Positions 16,136-23,307 of a stretch of DNA of 41,911 bases are shown here, piece after piece; position 1 is the stretch's first letter; the number at the start of each line of letters is the position of its first letter. Location of the stretch: NCBI GenBank assembly GCA_011742915.1, contig JAAQTN010000045.1:1-41911 (forward strand), read 5' to 3'. The notes beneath the pieces are model-generated. The model was not told where the DNA came from, ran no database searches, and saw nothing but the letters and a program-made list of their open reading frames with translations. The DNA is from Billgrantia desiderata (GTDB lineage: Bacteria; Pseudomonadota; Gammaproteobacteria; Pseudomonadales; Halomonadaceae). The translations under genes were made by a program, and so were the position numbers.

Positions 16136-16432
16136 TTAATAGCCGAGGGCGCGGCTGGCATTGACCTGCTCGCGAAGCTCCTTGCCTGGCTTGAAGTGTG
16201 GCACGAACTTGCCCTCCAGCGCGACCGGCTCGCCGGTCTTGGGGTTACGACCTACCCGCGGCTCTCGATAATGCAAGGAAAAACTGCCGAACCCCCTGAT
16301 TTCGACACGTCCGCCTTCGGCCAGGGTGTCGGTGATGTCATCGAGGATCAGGCGAACCGCAGATTCGACTTCCTTGATCGAAAGCTCGGGCTGTCGCATG
16401 GCGATCTGCTCGATCAATTCGGATTTGGTCAT
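16136..16432 (-). CDS. ihfB: Integration host factor beta subunit
   Basis: A 98-aa DNA-bending protein, the beta half of the IHF heterodimer. The N-terminus [18 protein letters not shown] and the [24 protein letters not shown] arm, which inserts the conserved proline into the minor groove, are diagnostic of IhfB rather than HU. ATG at 16432 has GGAGAG upstream; the frame remains open further up but without support. rpsA, which usually precedes ihfB, is not here: the upstream neighbour is the divergent sdhE gene, so ihfB must have its own promoter in the ~200-nt gap. Confidence 0.97.
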   Translation of the reverse strand: MTKSELIEQIAMRQPELSIKEVESAVRLILDDITDTLAEGGRVEIRGFGSFSLHYREPRVGRNPKTGEPVALEGKFVPHFKPGKELREQVNASRALGY

Positions 16433-16572
16433 CGGGTCATCTCTCCAGGCGATTCCCGGTCCGGTGGGACTGGGCGGCATTCTTATTCTAACCCTCAGCA
16501 TACTGCTCAAATCGTGATAAAACAACGCACTACGACCATGGTCAAGGAAATCGCACATTCTGAGGGTAGGCG

Positions 16573-16601
16573 CTGCCGTATTTTCGAGGGTCCGGTATAC
16601 T
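16573..16601 (+). promoter_or_regulatory. Candidate sigma-70 promoter of sdhE-ygfX
   Basis: TATACT at 16596-16601 with CTGCCG 17 nt upstream, ending 34 nt before the sdhE start. The -10 is good, the -35 weak. Confidence 0.4.
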
Positions 16602-16635
16602 GGTTGCCCACTCTTTCAGACCATCGAGGCCGACG

Positions 16636-16929
16636 TTGAGCGAAGCGAACACCCCCGATGCCGCAGCCTTGCGCAAGCGGCTCTACTGGCATTCACGGCG
16701 CGGAATGTGGGAGCTCGACCTGCTGCTGATTCCCTTCCTCGAGCACTGCTACGACCAGTTGGGCAGCGACGACCAGGCTGCCTACCGAGCCTTGATCGAA
16801 GGGGAAGATCAGGATCTGTTCGCCTGGCTGATGAGGCGTGAGCCGCCCGCCCCGGAGTTTCAGCGCATCGTGACGCTGATACAGCAACATGCCGAGAACG
16901 CCGACAACGATCCGCATCGCCCCATCTAG
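16636..16929 (+). CDS. sdhE: FAD assembly factor SdhE
   Basis: A 97-aa protein of the SdhE/YgfY family, which assists covalent attachment of FAD to SdhA of succinate dehydrogenase and to FrdA. The conserved RGMWELDLLL segment (RGxxE motif) near residues 22-31 and the DQAAYRALIEGEDQDLFAWL helix are typical. The start is TTG at 16636 with GAGG 6 nt upstream. It overlaps the next gene, ygfX, by 41 nt. The same pair has also been described as the CptAB toxin-antitoxin system; the FAD role is better supported for this family. Confidence 0.92.
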   Translation: MSEANTPDAAALRKRLYWHSRRGMWELDLLLIPFLEHCYDQLGSDDQAAYRALIEGEDQDLFAWLMRREPPAPEFQRIVTLIQQHAENADNDPHRPI

Positions 16930-17281
16930 ACTGGGGTGGTGTTGCCAGTTCCTGCTGGCCGTGCTGGTCACCGGGGTCGTGCTCCACTTCGGGCCGAGCT
17001 GGCTGGCGGTGCCGGCCGTGGGGTGGCTATTGCCACTGGCTTGGTGGCTCTGGCGCGGGCAGGTGCGTGGTGTCTTGCACATGCATCCGGAAGCGGCCGG
17101 CAACTGGCGTTGGACATGGCAGCCCGAGTCGGCCGCCGAGGCGGTGCCGGTCAGGTTGACTTGCGATTATCTCGGCCCTTGGCTGATTGCCCTGGAACTC
17201 AATGGACGCAAGGCATGGCTGTGGCCCGACAGTGCGCCCGGCGATGCGTTGCGTCAGCTGCGCCGCGCCCTGGCCCGATGA
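16889..17281 (+). CDS. ygfX: YgfX-family membrane protein
   Basis: A 130-aa protein with one or two membrane helices in residues about 15-57 (WCCQFLLAVLVTGVVLHF and WLAVPAVGWLLPLAWWLW) followed by a soluble domain (RLTCDYLGPWLIALELNGRKAWLWPDS) that matches the YgfX (CptA) family. It starts inside sdhE, with no clear ribosome site of its own, and no other start codon is available nearby, so translation is probably coupled to sdhE. In E. coli YgfX was reported to interfere with cytoskeletal proteins, but its natural role with SdhE is uncertain. It ends 31 nt from the convergent nadB. Confidence 0.82.
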   Translation: MPRTPTTIRIAPSRLGWCCQFLLAVLVTGVVLHFGPSWLAVPAVGWLLPLAWWLWRGQVRGVLHMHPEAAGNWRWTWQPESAAEAVPVRLTCDYLGPWLIALELNGRKAWLWPDSAPGDALRQLRRALAR

Positions 17282-17289
17282 CACGCGTC

Positions 17290-17311
17290 GGGCGCCGGCA
17301 GGATGGCGCCC
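17290..17311. terminator. Possible shared terminator hairpin
   Basis: A 7-bp stem GGGCGCC/GGCGCCC with an 8-nt loop in the 31-nt gap between convergent ygfX and nadB. There is no T-run, so it may only pause transcription. Confidence 0.35.
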
Positions 17312-17312
17312 G

Positions 17313-18911
17313 TCAGAGGGACAAGTCGTGCAGATGCAGCCGCGACGGTTGTGGTGTCAGGCCGGTTTTGGCGTGGTCCGGGCAATCCGGGTTGTAGTGC
17401 AGCCCGCGTGATTCGCGACGCATGCGCGCCGCCTTGACGGTCAAGCGGGCCAGCCTGAGCGCATGCCACAGACTTGCCAGCGCCGTGCTGGGAGCGGCAT
17501 TGGCGATGGCGTTTCGCACTTCGTGCATCAGTGAGTCCAGTTCGCCGGCGGCGGCATCGAGCCCCTCGTCGCGGCGCACTATTGCCACATGCTGGCTCAT
17601 GACGCTGCGCATGCGAATACGCCATTGCTGAACACGTTCCGCGTCGATCGGCTCACTTCCCGAGGGCGCAGGCGTTGGAGACGCCAGGGCAGGTGCCTCG
17701 GCGTGTGCCAGCCTTGCAGCGCAGCTGCGGGCAAAGACCAGACACTCCAGCAGCGAATTGCTGGCCATGCGGTTGGCGCCGTGCAGACCCGTGCAGGCCA
17801 CTTCCCCGATGGCATACAGATGCGGCACGCTGGAGCATCCGTCCAGGTCGGTGGCAATGCCGCCGCAGCTGTAGTGGGCGGCGGGCACCACGGGAATCGG
17901 CTGGCGGGTGATGTCCAGGCCGCGACTCAGGCAGTGGGCGTGAATGGTGGGGAAGTGATGGCGGATGGCCGCTTCGCCCAGGTGTGTCACGTCCAGCCAG
18001 ACATGGGGTGAGCCGGTGCGTTGCATCTCGGCATCGATGGCGCGGGCGACGATGTCGCGCGGTGCCAGTTCGGCGCGGGGGTCGAGTTCCGGCATGAAGC
18101 GGCGTCCGTCGGTGCTGTAGAGTCGCCCGCCTTCGCCGCGCACCGCCTCACTGATCAGAAAGGGCGGGCCCTCCGGATCGTAGAGGCAGGTGGGATGGAA
18201 CTGCTGGAACTCGAGGTTCATCAGCTCGGCGCCCAGTTCGGCCGCCATCAGCATGCCTTCGCCGCTGGCAGGGTGCGGGCTGGTGGCATGGCGATAGATG
18301 CCGCTGGCGCCGCCGGTGGCCAGTACGGTGTCGTTGGCCACCAGTTCCTGCAGCCGGCCTTGCTCGTCCAGGCAGCGTGCGCCGCGGCAGCGGCTCTCGG
18401 TGTCCGACAGCAGATCGATGGCCACCAGGTCGTCGCGGATCGTGATGGCGGCATGCGCCTCGGCATGGCGCTTCAGCGTATCCAGCACGGCACGTCCGGT
18501 GGCGTCCTCGGCGTGGATGATACGTCGCGTGCCGTGTCCGCCTTCGCGGGTCAGGTGGTAAGGGTAGCTGGCCGTGGGGCTGTCGTCGCGGGTGAAGGGA
18601 ACGCCGAGCGACAGCAGCCATTCGATGGCCCCCGGGCCTTGCTCGACGGTGAAGCGCACGGCCCGCTCGTCACACAGGCCGTCGCCGGCTACCAGCGTAT
18701 CCGCTACGTGGGCATCGAAGTCGTCCTGGGGGGAGAGCACTGCGGCAATGCCGCCCTGAGCCCAGCGGCTGGCGCCCTGATCATCGCTGGCGGGGCGCAC
18801 CAGCGTGACGCGACGCGTCTCGGCGGCATGCAGGGCGAGGGTCAGGCCGGCGACACCGCCGCCGATGACCAGAATGTCATGTTCGCTACGAGCCAGTATG
18901 CTTGGGGCCAT
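17313..18911 (-). CDS. nadB: L-aspartate oxidase
   Basis: A 532-aa flavoprotein that oxidises L-aspartate to iminoaspartate, the first step of NAD synthesis. It has the N-terminal dinucleotide-binding motif ILVIGGGVAGLTLALHAAE, the substrate-domain stretches GASRWAQGGIAAVLS, RRIIHAEDATGRAVL and HPTCLYDPEGPPFLISEA, and the C-terminal CTGLHGANRMASNSLLECL, all typical of NadB rather than SdhA. The frame remains open through the neighbouring tRNA-Leu, so I chose the ATG at 18911, giving the normal size and beginning MAPSILARSEHDILVIGGG. The ribosome site there (GCGAGA) is weak. It lies downstream of the tRNA operon on the same strand. Confidence 0.95.
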   Translation of the reverse strand: MAPSILARSEHDILVIGGGVAGLTLALHAAETRRVTLVRPASDDQGASRWAQGGIAAVLSPQDDFDAHVADTLVAGDGLCDERAVRFTVEQGPGAIEWLLSLGVPFTRDDSPTASYPYHLTREGGHGTRRIIHAEDATGRAVLDTLKRHAEAHAAITIRDDLVAIDLLSDTESRCRGARCLDEQGRLQELVANDTVLATGGASGIYRHATSPHPASGEGMLMAAELGAELMNLEFQQFHPTCLYDPEGPPFLISEAVRGEGGRLYSTDGRRFMPELDPRAELAPRDIVARAIDAEMQRTGSPHVWLDVTHLGEAAIRHHFPTIHAHCLSRGLDITRQPIPVVPAAHYSCGGIATDLDGCSSVPHLYAIGEVACTGLHGANRMASNSLLECLVFARSCAARLAHAEAPALASPTPAPSGSEPIDAERVQQWRIRMRSVMSQHVAIVRRDEGLDAAAGELDSLMHEVRNAIANAAPSTALASLWHALRLARLTVKAARMRRESRGLHYNPDCPDHAKTGLTPQPSRLHLHDLSL

Positions 18912-18999
18912 GCGGGTTCTCGCTGAAGCCTGTTGCATCAGCCAGCTTGGCTCAAAGGTGCCTGAGGTTACAGGGATGAGAGCGGGATAGCGAAGAGCC

Positions 19000-19086
19000 T
19001 GGTGCCCGGAGCCGGGCTCGAACCGGCACGGTGTTGCCACCGAGAGATTTTAAGTCTCTTGCGTCTACCAATTTCGCCATCCGGGC
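19000..19086 (-). tRNA. tRNA-Leu (UAA)
   Basis: An 87-nt tRNA with encoded CCA. It shows the GCCCGGA/TCCGGGC acceptor stem, a long variable arm (CGGTGGCAACACCG) expected of leucine tRNAs, the GGTTCGAGCC T-loop and anticodon TAA in the loop CTTAAAA. It is last of three tRNAs in a unit downstream of pgsA, matching E. coli leuZ. Confidence 0.97.
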
Positions 19087-19126
19087 GGCACGGTTTTCGA
19101 GCAGGCAGCTGAAAGGGGACAAGAAA

Positions 19127-19200
19127 TGGAGGCTGGAGTCGGAATCGAACCGGCGTACACGGAGTTGCAGTCCGCTGCATAACCACTCTGCCATCCAGCC
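19127..19200 (-). tRNA. tRNA-Cys (GCA)
   Basis: A 74-nt tRNA with encoded CCA, acceptor stem GGCTGGA/TCCAGCC, U discriminator base (a cysteine identity element) and anticodon GCA in loop CTGCAAC. It is the middle gene of the Gly-Cys-Leu tRNA unit, like E. coli cysT. Confidence 0.97.
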
Positions 19201-19301
19201 TCTGGGAGTCGTATTGGCGCGGCAAGGAGATCGATCGGACCGGCGTGCCGGCTCACGACTCTCTCGATACCGCCTCTCCTGGAGCTTGGCTCGCAAGAGA
19301 T

Positions 19302-19376
19302 TGGAGCGGGAAAGGAGATTCGAACTCCCGACCCTCGCCTTGGCAAGGCGATGCTCTACCACTGAGCTATTCCCGC
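19302..19376 (-). tRNA. tRNA-Gly (GCC)
   Basis: A 75-nt tRNA with encoded CCA, acceptor stem GCGGGAA/TTCCCGC, U discriminator, T-loop GAGTTCGAATCTC and anticodon GCC in loop TTGCCAA. It is the first tRNA of the Gly-Cys-Leu unit, like E. coli glyW, directly behind a consensus promoter. Confidence 0.97.
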
Positions 19377-19391
19377 TCGACTCGAGAGCGA

Positions 19392-19419
19392 ATTATACGG
19401 ATAAGCCGCTTAGTGTCAA
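19392..19419 (-). promoter_or_regulatory. Consensus sigma-70 promoter of the Gly-Cys-Leu tRNA unit
   Basis: TTGACA (19414-19419, minus strand), a 16-nt spacer and TATAAT (19392-19397), both boxes identical to consensus. It lies in the gap between pgsA and tRNA-Gly, about 15 nt before the tRNA, so the tRNAs do not depend on read-through from pgsA. GC-rich discriminator (CGCTC) suits stringent control. Confidence 0.88.
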
Positions 19420-19447
19420 TCACTTGTTGGCGTTCGGTGGTGTCAGG

Positions 19448-19996
19448 CTACATGGCACGGGAGAGATGAGGCCAGGCGGCGCGCAGGTACATCACCATCG
19501 ACCAGAGCGTCATGATGGCGGCCGCATGCAGGGTCAAGACACCCAGCAACGAGAGCTGGGTGCCGGGGGCAAAGGCCAGCAGCAGCAGCAGGGCGACCAT
19601 CTGCAATGTGGTCTTGACCTTGCCCAGCCAGGAGACGGCCACTTTGCCGCGCTTGCCCATTTCGGCCATCCATTCGCGCAGTGCCGAAATCACGATCTCA
19701 CGGCCGATGATGACCAGCGCCGGCAAGGTCAGCCAGATACTGTCGAAGCGCTCGATCAGCAGCGCCAGGGCCACGGCCACCATCAGCTTGTCCGCTACCG
19801 GATCGAGAAAGGCGCCGAACGGGGTGGACTGATCCCAGCGGCGGGCCAGGTAGCCGTCTAGCCAGTCGGTCACGGAAGCCAGGGCGAACAGGGCGGCCGC
19901 CACCGGCATGCTCCAGGAGTAGGGGAGGTAGAAGAACACCACCAGCAGCGGGATGAAGGCGATTCTTGCCAGCGTCAGGATGTTGGGGATGTTCAT
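19448..19996 (-). CDS. pgsA: CDP-diacylglycerol-glycerol-3-phosphate phosphatidyltransferase
   Basis: A 182-aa inner-membrane enzyme that makes phosphatidylglycerol phosphate from CDP-diacylglycerol and glycerol 3-phosphate, committing lipid to phosphatidylglycerol and cardiolipin. The CDP-alcohol phosphotransferase signature D-G-x2-A-R-x8-G-x3-D-x3-D is complete in [10 protein letters not shown]...[11 protein letters not shown] (about residues 44-70). Five to six membrane helices are visible and the start [12 protein letters not shown] is typical. It follows uvrC by 67 nt in the conserved uvrY-uvrC-pgsA-tRNA order. Confidence 0.97.
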   Translation of the reverse strand: MNIPNILTLARIAFIPLLVVFFYLPYSWSMPVAAALFALASVTDWLDGYLARRWDQSTPFGAFLDPVADKLMVAVALALLIERFDSIWLTLPALVIIGREIVISALREWMAEMGKRGKVAVSWLGKVKTTLQMVALLLLLAFAPGTQLSLLGVLTLHAAAIMTLWSMVMYLRAAWPHLSRAM

Positions 19997-20063
19997 TGAC
20001 GAGAGGTCCTTGCCTAAGGTCAGGAAAGCCGAAGAGGCCCCATTCTATCTGTACCGGGCGTCA

Positions 20064-21878
20064 TCATCCATGCAAGGAGCGATGAATCGCTTCGGCCAGT
20101 GCGGCGCTGATGCCGGGAACCCGGGCCAACTCCTCGCGGCTGGCCTGCTTGACCCCCTGCAGCCCGCCGAAGAAGCGCAGCAGTTCGCGTCGGCGTTTGG
20201 GGCCGATACCGGCAATGCCTTCCAGGGCGGAGCTGCGGCGGGCCTTGTCACGGCGGTTGCGGTGTCCGGTGATGGCAAAGCGGTGGGCTTCGTCGCGCAC
20301 GTGTTGAATCAGGTGCAGCGCAGGTGAGGATGCCGGTAGGTCGAGTGTGCGATCGATGGTTTCGATGAACAGTGTCTCGAGGCCGGCCTTGCGGGTGGTG
20401 CCTTTGGCCACGCCGAGCAGCAGGAGGTTGCCGACTCCCAGCTCGGCAAGGACCTCGCGGGCCAGGTTGAGCTGCCCTTTGCCGCCGTCCAGCAGCAGGA
20501 TGTCCGGGGCGATGCCTTCGCCTTCGGCAAGACGCCGAAAGCGCCTGCCGAGCGCCTGGCGCATGGCGGCGTAGTCGTCGCCCGCGGTTTCTCCCTCGAT
20601 GTTGAAGCGACGGTAATCGGACTTGCGTGGTCCGTTGCGGTCGAATACCACGCAGGAGGCCACGGTGGCCTCGCCGTGGCTGTGGCTGATGTCGAAGCAT
20701 TCGAGCCGCTCCGGCGGGGCGGGGAGTCCCAGCGCGGTCTGCAGTGAATGGAAACGTCGCTCGAGTTCGCCCTGGCTGGCCAGGCGGCTGCCGAGTTGCT
20801 GTTCGGCATTGGTTCTGGCCAGCTCCAGCCACTGGCTGCGGTGGCCGCGCACCCTGTGGGTGACCCGTACGCGCCGCTCGGCGCGACTGCTCAGCGCACT
20901 TTCCAGGATATCGCTGTCGGGCAGCGGTAGGCTGCCGATCACCTCGCGCGGTATCTCGCGTCCCTGGCCCAGGTAGTACTGACTGACGAATTCGCCCAGC
21001 AGCTCAGCGGGATCGAGCCCCAGGCCATTGTCCGGCGCGTGATGGCGAGCGCCCAGTAGCCGCCCCTGACGAACCGCCAATACGGAGATGCACAGCGCTC
21101 CTTCGCGTTCGGCCAGGGCGAAGATGTCGGCGTCGCCGCCTTCGGTGTCGACGAACTGGCGGTGCTGTAGCTGGCGCAGGTGCTGGATCTGGTCGCGCAG
21201 GCGGGCCGCGTCTTCGAAGGCCAGATTGCGGCTGGCTGTCTCCATGGCCTCGGTCAGCTCCTGGGTGACCTGCTCGCTGCGCCCTTCGAGGCACATCACC
21301 GCGTGCTCCAGGTCGCGACGGTAATCGACTTCACCGATATAGCCCACGCAGGGCGCGCTGCAGCGCTGGATCTGATACTGCAGGCAGGGCCGCGTACGAT
21401 GGGCAAAGACACTGTCTTCGCAGTTGCGGATGCGAAAGATCTTCTGCATCAGCGACAGGCTTTCGCGCACGGCGCCACTGCTGGGATAGGGGCCGAGGTA
21501 ACGGCCATCCTCATGGCGCCGACGGGCTCGTTTGTATTCGAGCGCCGGAAACGGATGGCGATCGGTGACGAAGACGAAGGGGTATGACTTGTCGTCGCGC
21601 AGCAGGATGTTATACGGCGGACGCAGCTCCTTGATCAGGGTCTGCTCGAGCAGCAGCGCCTCGATTTCGCTGCGCGTGACCGTCACTTGCACATCGGCGA
21701 TGCGCGACACCATGGCCTGGGTCTTGGCATTGAGCGCGCCGCGGAAGTAACTGGCCAAGCGGGCCTTCAGGCGCTTGGCCTTGCCTACGTAGAGCGTATC
21801 GCCATGCTCGTCCAGCATGCGGTAGATGCCCGGCGACTGGGTGAGGTTGGCGAGGAACTGGCGTGAATCGAAGCTCAT
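20064..21878 (-). CDS. uvrC: UvrABC excinuclease subunit C
   Basis: A 604-aa DNA-repair nuclease that cuts on both sides of lesions marked by UvrA-UvrB. Domain order is normal: GIY-YIG nuclease (about residues 15-95, with GIYRML and LYVGKAKRLKARL) for the 3' cut; a cysteine cluster (CEDSVF...RPCLQYQIQRCSAPC) around 150-175; a UVR motif (about 200-235) that binds UvrB; an RNase H-like nuclease domain for the 5' cut (CFDISHSHGE, LLDGGKGQLNLA, RDEAHRFA); and two helix-hairpin-helix motifs at the C-terminus (LEGIAGIGPKRRRELLRFFGG and LARVPGISAALAEAI). It begins 24 nt after uvrY, so both are one operon. Confidence 0.97.
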   Translation of the reverse strand: MSFDSRQFLANLTQSPGIYRMLDEHGDTLYVGKAKRLKARLASYFRGALNAKTQAMVSRIADVQVTVTRSEIEALLLEQTLIKELRPPYNILLRDDKSYPFVFVTDRHPFPALEYKRARRRHEDGRYLGPYPSSGAVRESLSLMQKIFRIRNCEDSVFAHRTRPCLQYQIQRCSAPCVGYIGEVDYRRDLEHAVMCLEGRSEQVTQELTEAMETASRNLAFEDAARLRDQIQHLRQLQHRQFVDTEGGDADIFALAEREGALCISVLAVRQGRLLGARHHAPDNGLGLDPAELLGEFVSQYYLGQGREIPREVIGSLPLPDSDILESALSSRAERRVRVTHRVRGHRSQWLELARTNAEQQLGSRLASQGELERRFHSLQTALGLPAPPERLECFDISHSHGEATVASCVVFDRNGPRKSDYRRFNIEGETAGDDYAAMRQALGRRFRRLAEGEGIAPDILLLDGGKGQLNLAREVLAELGVGNLLLLGVAKGTTRKAGLETLFIETIDRTLDLPASSPALHLIQHVRDEAHRFAITGHRNRRDKARRSSALEGIAGIGPKRRRELLRFFGGLQGVKQASREELARVPGISAALAEAIHRSLHG

Positions 21879-21902
21879 GCTGCTAGCATACCAGACGCCT
21901 GC

Positions 21903-22556
21903 TCAGTTGGAGGGAGTGGTGTCGAACCCCTCTACCAGGCCGTGCTTCAGTCCCAGGTGCGTCAGCTCCACGTCGGTTTCGACGCCGAGCTTCTCAAAGA
22001 TCCGGTAGCGATAGGTGTTGACGGTCTTGGGGCTGAGGAACAGCCGATCGGAGATCTCCGAGACCCGCTGGCAGTTGACGATCATCATGGCGACCTGAAG
22101 CTCGCGCTGGGAGAGCTTGTCGAACGGATTTTCCTCGGAATCGAAGCGTGACAGCACCAGCCGCTGAGCGATGTCGGGGCTGATGTAGCGGTGGCCGGCA
22201 AATACGCTGCGAATGGCCTCGACCATGTCCTCCACCTGGGTATCCTTGCTGATGAATCCCCCGGCACCGGCTTCGAGCATGCGCTGAGCGAAATTGTCCT
22301 CCATGAAGCCGGTCAGGGCCAGAATGCGTACGTCTTCATTGTTGCGCATGATCTTGTGTGTGGCCTCGAGCCCACCGATGCCAGGCATGCGCAAGTCCAT
22401 CAGTATTACGTCCGGCTCGAGTGTGCGGCACAGCGTAACGGCTTCCTCGCCGCTGGCGGCTTCGCCCAGCACCTCTATGTCCTCCTCGTTTTCCAGCAGA
22501 CGAGCGAGACTGGTGCGAACCAGGTGATGGTCATCGACAATGAGCACCTTGATCAA
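21903..22556 (-). CDS. uvrY: UvrY/GacA-type response regulator
   Basis: A 217-aa response regulator of the NarL/LuxR class. The receiver domain has D8-D9, phospho-acceptor D54 (LMDLRMPG) and K104; the C-terminal LuxR helix-turn-helix spans about residues 147-205 (LSQRELQVAMMIVNCQRVSEISDRLFLSPKTVNTYRYRIFEKL). Next to uvrC this is the partner of the BarA/GacS kinase, which activates CsrA-sequestering small RNAs. The open frame extends to 22739, but the family starts at MIKVL or similar. I chose TTG at 22556 because AGGA lies 8 nt upstream, whereas the in-frame ATG at 22574 has no ribosome site. Confidence 0.94.
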   Translation of the reverse strand: MIKVLIVDDHHLVRTSLARLLENEEDIEVLGEAASGEEAVTLCRTLEPDVILMDLRMPGIGGLEATHKIMRNNEDVRILALTGFMEDNFAQRMLEAGAGGFISKDTQVEDMVEAIRSVFAGHRYISPDIAQRLVLSRFDSEENPFDKLSQRELQVAMMIVNCQRVSEISDRLFLSPKTVNTYRYRIFEKLGVETDVELTHLGLKHGLVEGFDTTPSN

Positions 22557-22749
22557 GCTGACATTCCTCGTCATTACGGCGGCTGCCGAGAGGCAGGGTG
22601 CCGCAGGCTTGCGATCGGATTCCGCGATGCTATCGAGTGAACCCACGTAGTCCTGGGCAAGCTTGCCATACTCGCCCGACAAGGGAAATTGAATGAGTAT
22701 CCGCTTTCCATGGTATTTCTCAACGAAGGCCGTCATCAATGTTCAGGTA

Positions 22750-22778
22750 TTGACGAAGCTGCGTGTGGCGAGTAATAT
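22750..22778 (+). promoter_or_regulatory. Sigma-70 promoter of tRNA-Ala
   Basis: TTGACG (22750-22755), a 17-nt spacer and TAATAT (22773-22778), ending 30 nt before the tRNA-Ala gene. Confidence 0.75.
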
Positions 22779-22808
22779 TTGCCTCGTTCTCGCAAGGCGA
22801 GTGCACGT

Positions 22809-22884
22809 GGGGCCTTAGCTCAGCTGGGAGAGCGCAACACTGGCAGTGTTGAGGTCAGCGGTTCGATCCCGCTAGGCTCCACCA
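22809..22884 (+). tRNA. tRNA-Ala (GGC)
   Basis: A 76-nt tRNA with encoded CCA. The acceptor stem GGGGCCT/AGGCTCC contains the G3-U70 wobble pair that defines alanine identity, and the anticodon is GGC in loop CTGGCAG. It stands alone with its own promoter upstream and terminator downstream. Confidence 0.97.
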
Positions 22885-22901
22885 ACAAGCTTCGACGAAT
22901 C

Positions 22902-22934
22902 AGCCGCTTAGAGTAACCCTCTAGGCGGCTTTTT
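22902..22934 (+). terminator. Rho-independent terminator of tRNA-Ala
   Basis: A 12-bp stem (AGCCGCTTAGAG with CTCTAGGCGGCT, one G-T wobble), 5-nt loop, followed by a run of five Ts. It begins 18 nt after the tRNA. Confidence 0.88.
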
Positions 22935-23307
22935 CGTGTGCCCGAATAACTTCAGGAAACATTCCAAAGCTTCTCGAAACTCTCTGGGTACTCGGCCACG
23001 GCGATGTGATGCGGTGCTTTCTTGCGGGTCTTTCCTTGCGGGACTTCGCGCAGCAGGACCTAGGTCGTGGGCGGTGCTGCGGTGCTGCTGTGCTGCGTTA
23101 CTGCGGTCCTTGGCGGTTCGCCTGTTTCTTCCCGCATGACTACGTTGGTGAGCAGGGGGGGTGATAGCGGCTTCGGCCACTGCCGCCCTGATGGTAGGTC
23201 GCTGGTTGGCAAGGAAACGCTGAACGTGCTGCCGTTGCCTGCGGTTGCGTTGATGGGCATCTGTTTTCCACAATCAGTAGTGTCTCACTGGAAAAAAGGA
23301 GGTTCTT
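22935..23307. other. Non-coding gap before the amidase gene
   Basis: A 373-nt stretch with no intact gene. The centre (about 23065-23110) is a low-complexity run of GCTG/GCGG words. On the minus strand a short frame contains a histidine-kinase-like segment (listed separately as a possible relic). The last 15 nt hold the AAGGAGG ribosome site of the amidase gene. I see no clear promoter. Confidence 0.5.
23060..23284 (-). pseudogene. Possible relic of a histidine-kinase ATPase domain
   Basis: On the minus strand, residues read near 23207-23260 give MPINATAGNGSTFSVSLP. The AGNGSTFSVSLP part looks like the G2 box and final strand of a HATPase_c domain (usual form GxGSTFxxxLP). It is preceded by an in-frame stop 24 nt upstream and followed by a proline-rich tail without recognisable structure up to a stop near 23060. 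No other kinase motif is visible around it, so if it is a relic only the end of the domain survives. A chance match over ~12 residues cannot be excluded. Confidence 0.3.

Noticed and set aside
16636..17281. Toxin-antitoxin system (CptAB reading of sdhE-ygfX)
   Set aside because: SdhE is well established as a flavinylation factor and carries its RGxxE motif; the toxin role of YgfX is disputed.
18021..18926. 301-aa open frame opposite nadB
   Set aside because: A/G/V-rich shadow of a well-conserved enzyme gene.
22809..23307. Genomic-island attachment site at tRNA-Ala
   Set aside because: No integrase, no repeated tRNA end and no foreign cargo in the window; the tRNA is followed by its own terminator.
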